Source: Accumulibacter sp. (lineage in GTDB: Bacteria > Pseudomonadota > Gammaproteobacteria > Burkholderiales > Rhodocyclaceae). Taken from it: a stretch of DNA of 6,848 nt. How positions within the stretch are numbered: position 1 is the stretch's first letter; each line of letters begins with the position of its first letter. The stretch is from contig JAISNE010000065.1 of the NCBI GenBank assembly GCA_031276375.1, positions 1 through 6,848 on the forward strand. Direction: 5' to 3'. The notes beneath the pieces were generated by a model. That model had not been told where the DNA came from. It saw only the letters and a list, made by a program, of their open reading frames with translations, and did not search any database. The position numbers and the translations under genes were made by a program. This document shows positions 6,322 to 6,848 of this stretch, one piece after another.

Positions 6322-6848
6322 TCCATCGCCCGCGTCGCGCTGGCCGTGCCGCTGCCGCGCCTGTTCGACTACCGGGTGCCGCCGGAGGAGACGTTGACGC
6401 CGGAGGATATCGGACGCCGGGTGCGGGTCGGTTTCGGGACGCGCTCGTGCATCGGCATCATCGTCGATCTGGCCGATTCCTCCGAACTGCCCGCCGAACA
6501 ATTGAAGCCGCTGGAAGCCGTGCTGCGCGACCTGCCCGCGCTGCCGGCGGACTGGTTCCGCCTGACCGAATTCTGTGCGTCGTACTACCAGACGCCTCTT
6601 GGCGAAGTGATGCTGTCGACCCTGCCCGCCGGTTTGCGCCGCGTCGATCCGCCCCGGGCGCGCGCGGCCCGGCGTCCGCCGAAGCCGGCCCCGGCGCAGG
6701 AAGCGCCGGAACTGACCGGGGAACAGCGCCAGACGCTCGAACGCCTCGCCGCCGACGCGCCGGGCTTTCACGCCTACCTGCTGCACGGCGTCACCGGCAG
6801 CGGCAAGACCGAGATCTACCTGCGCCTGACCGAACGAACGCTGGCCGC
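6208..6848 (+). CDS. priA: Primosomal protein N' (replication restart helicase PriA), N-terminal part, cut by the window edge
   Basis: PriA recognises stalled forks and reloads the replisome as a superfamily 2 helicase. From codon 6325 the protein reads IARVALAVPLPRLFDYRVPP, the amino end of the 3'-DNA-binding domain, continuing through GRRVRVGFGTRSCIGIIVDL and EFCASYYQTPLGEVMLSTLP to about residue 140. A proline/arginine-rich linker of some 30 residues follows, then the helicase core begins: ELTGEQRQTLERLAADAPGF and Walker A GVTGSGKT at 194-201 (Lys200), then EIYLRLTERTLA. Two things are odd. The only conventional in-frame starts before the conserved domain are ATG 6208 and GTG 6229, both inside the 140-bp repeat, giving up to 39 extra residues. 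Counting from the conserved IARVAL segment, Walker A lies about 67 residues earlier than in E. coli PriA, so the winged-helix domain appears absent. Zinc-binding and later helicase motifs lie beyond the edge. The identity is firm; the start is uncertain. Confidence 0.93.
   Translation, partial: MSNAKPSVPDGHSAFSTQRSEATETLLSSVLCPLSSAPSIARVALAVPLPRLFDYRVPPEETLTPEDIGRRVRVGFGTRSCIGIIVDLADSSELPAEQLKPLEAVLRDLPALPADWFRLTEFCASYYQTPLGEVMLSTLPAGLRRVDPPRARAARRPPKPAPAQEAPELTGEQRQTLERLAADAPGFHAYLLHGVTGSGKTEIYLRLTERTLA
6286..6320 (+). repeat. 7-bp tandem repeat array, CTGTCCT type, inside the priA reading frame
   Basis: Four perfect CTGTCCT units (6286-6313) and one degenerate CTGCCCC (6314-6320) are read in the priA frame as LSSVLCPLSSAP. 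Because the unit is not a multiple of three, a change of one unit would shift the frame relative to ATG 6208. Confidence 0.8.

Overview
The window reads as a chromosomal segment of a GC-rich Gram-negative proteobacterium, most likely a betaproteobacterium. I infer this from the hemE-priA adjacency, a common arrangement there, and from the style of the HemE and PriA proteins; no rRNA or taxonomic marker is present, so the assignment is an inference. The lacI/TRAP block looks less GC-rich than hemE and priA.

Layout, left to right. (1) Bases 5-170 form a MITE-like element: a perfect 16-bp terminal inverted repeat with a small hairpin at its exact centre. (2) A LacI-family repressor gene (194-1243, minus strand) is transcribed away from (3) a tripartite TRAP transporter operon: small permease dctQ (1386-1874), large permease dctM (1871-3178, ATGA overlap) and periplasmic binding protein dctP (3283-4269). 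The divergent intergenic region holds a sigma70-type promoter and a perfect 14-bp palindrome centred on CG over the predicted transcription start. That is the expected shape of a LacI-family operator, so the regulator very probably controls the transporter. The substrate is probably an organic or sugar acid, but no catabolic gene is in view. (4) Two adjacent hairpins (4297-4414) follow dctP. (5) hemE (4617-5687), uroporphyrinogen decarboxylase of haem synthesis, starts at GTG. (6) A 520-bp intergenic region contains an AT-rich stretch, a perfect DnaA box with degenerate neighbours, a 7-bp repeat array and a 140-bp tandem duplication. (7) priA, the replication-restart helicase, runs off the right edge.

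The most unusual point is the hemE-priA junction. The second copy of the 140-bp repeat runs into the priA reading frame and supplies the only plausible conventional start codon (ATG 6208), giving an apparent 39-residue repeat-encoded N-terminal extension. That extension contains four perfect CTGTCCT heptamers plus one degenerate unit, so gain or loss of one 7-bp unit would shift the frame between this start and the PriA body. PriA also appears to lack the roughly 70-residue winged-helix region between its 3'-DNA-binding domain and its helicase core. I found no clear new defence or mobile system; the regulator-transporter module itself is of a well-known type.
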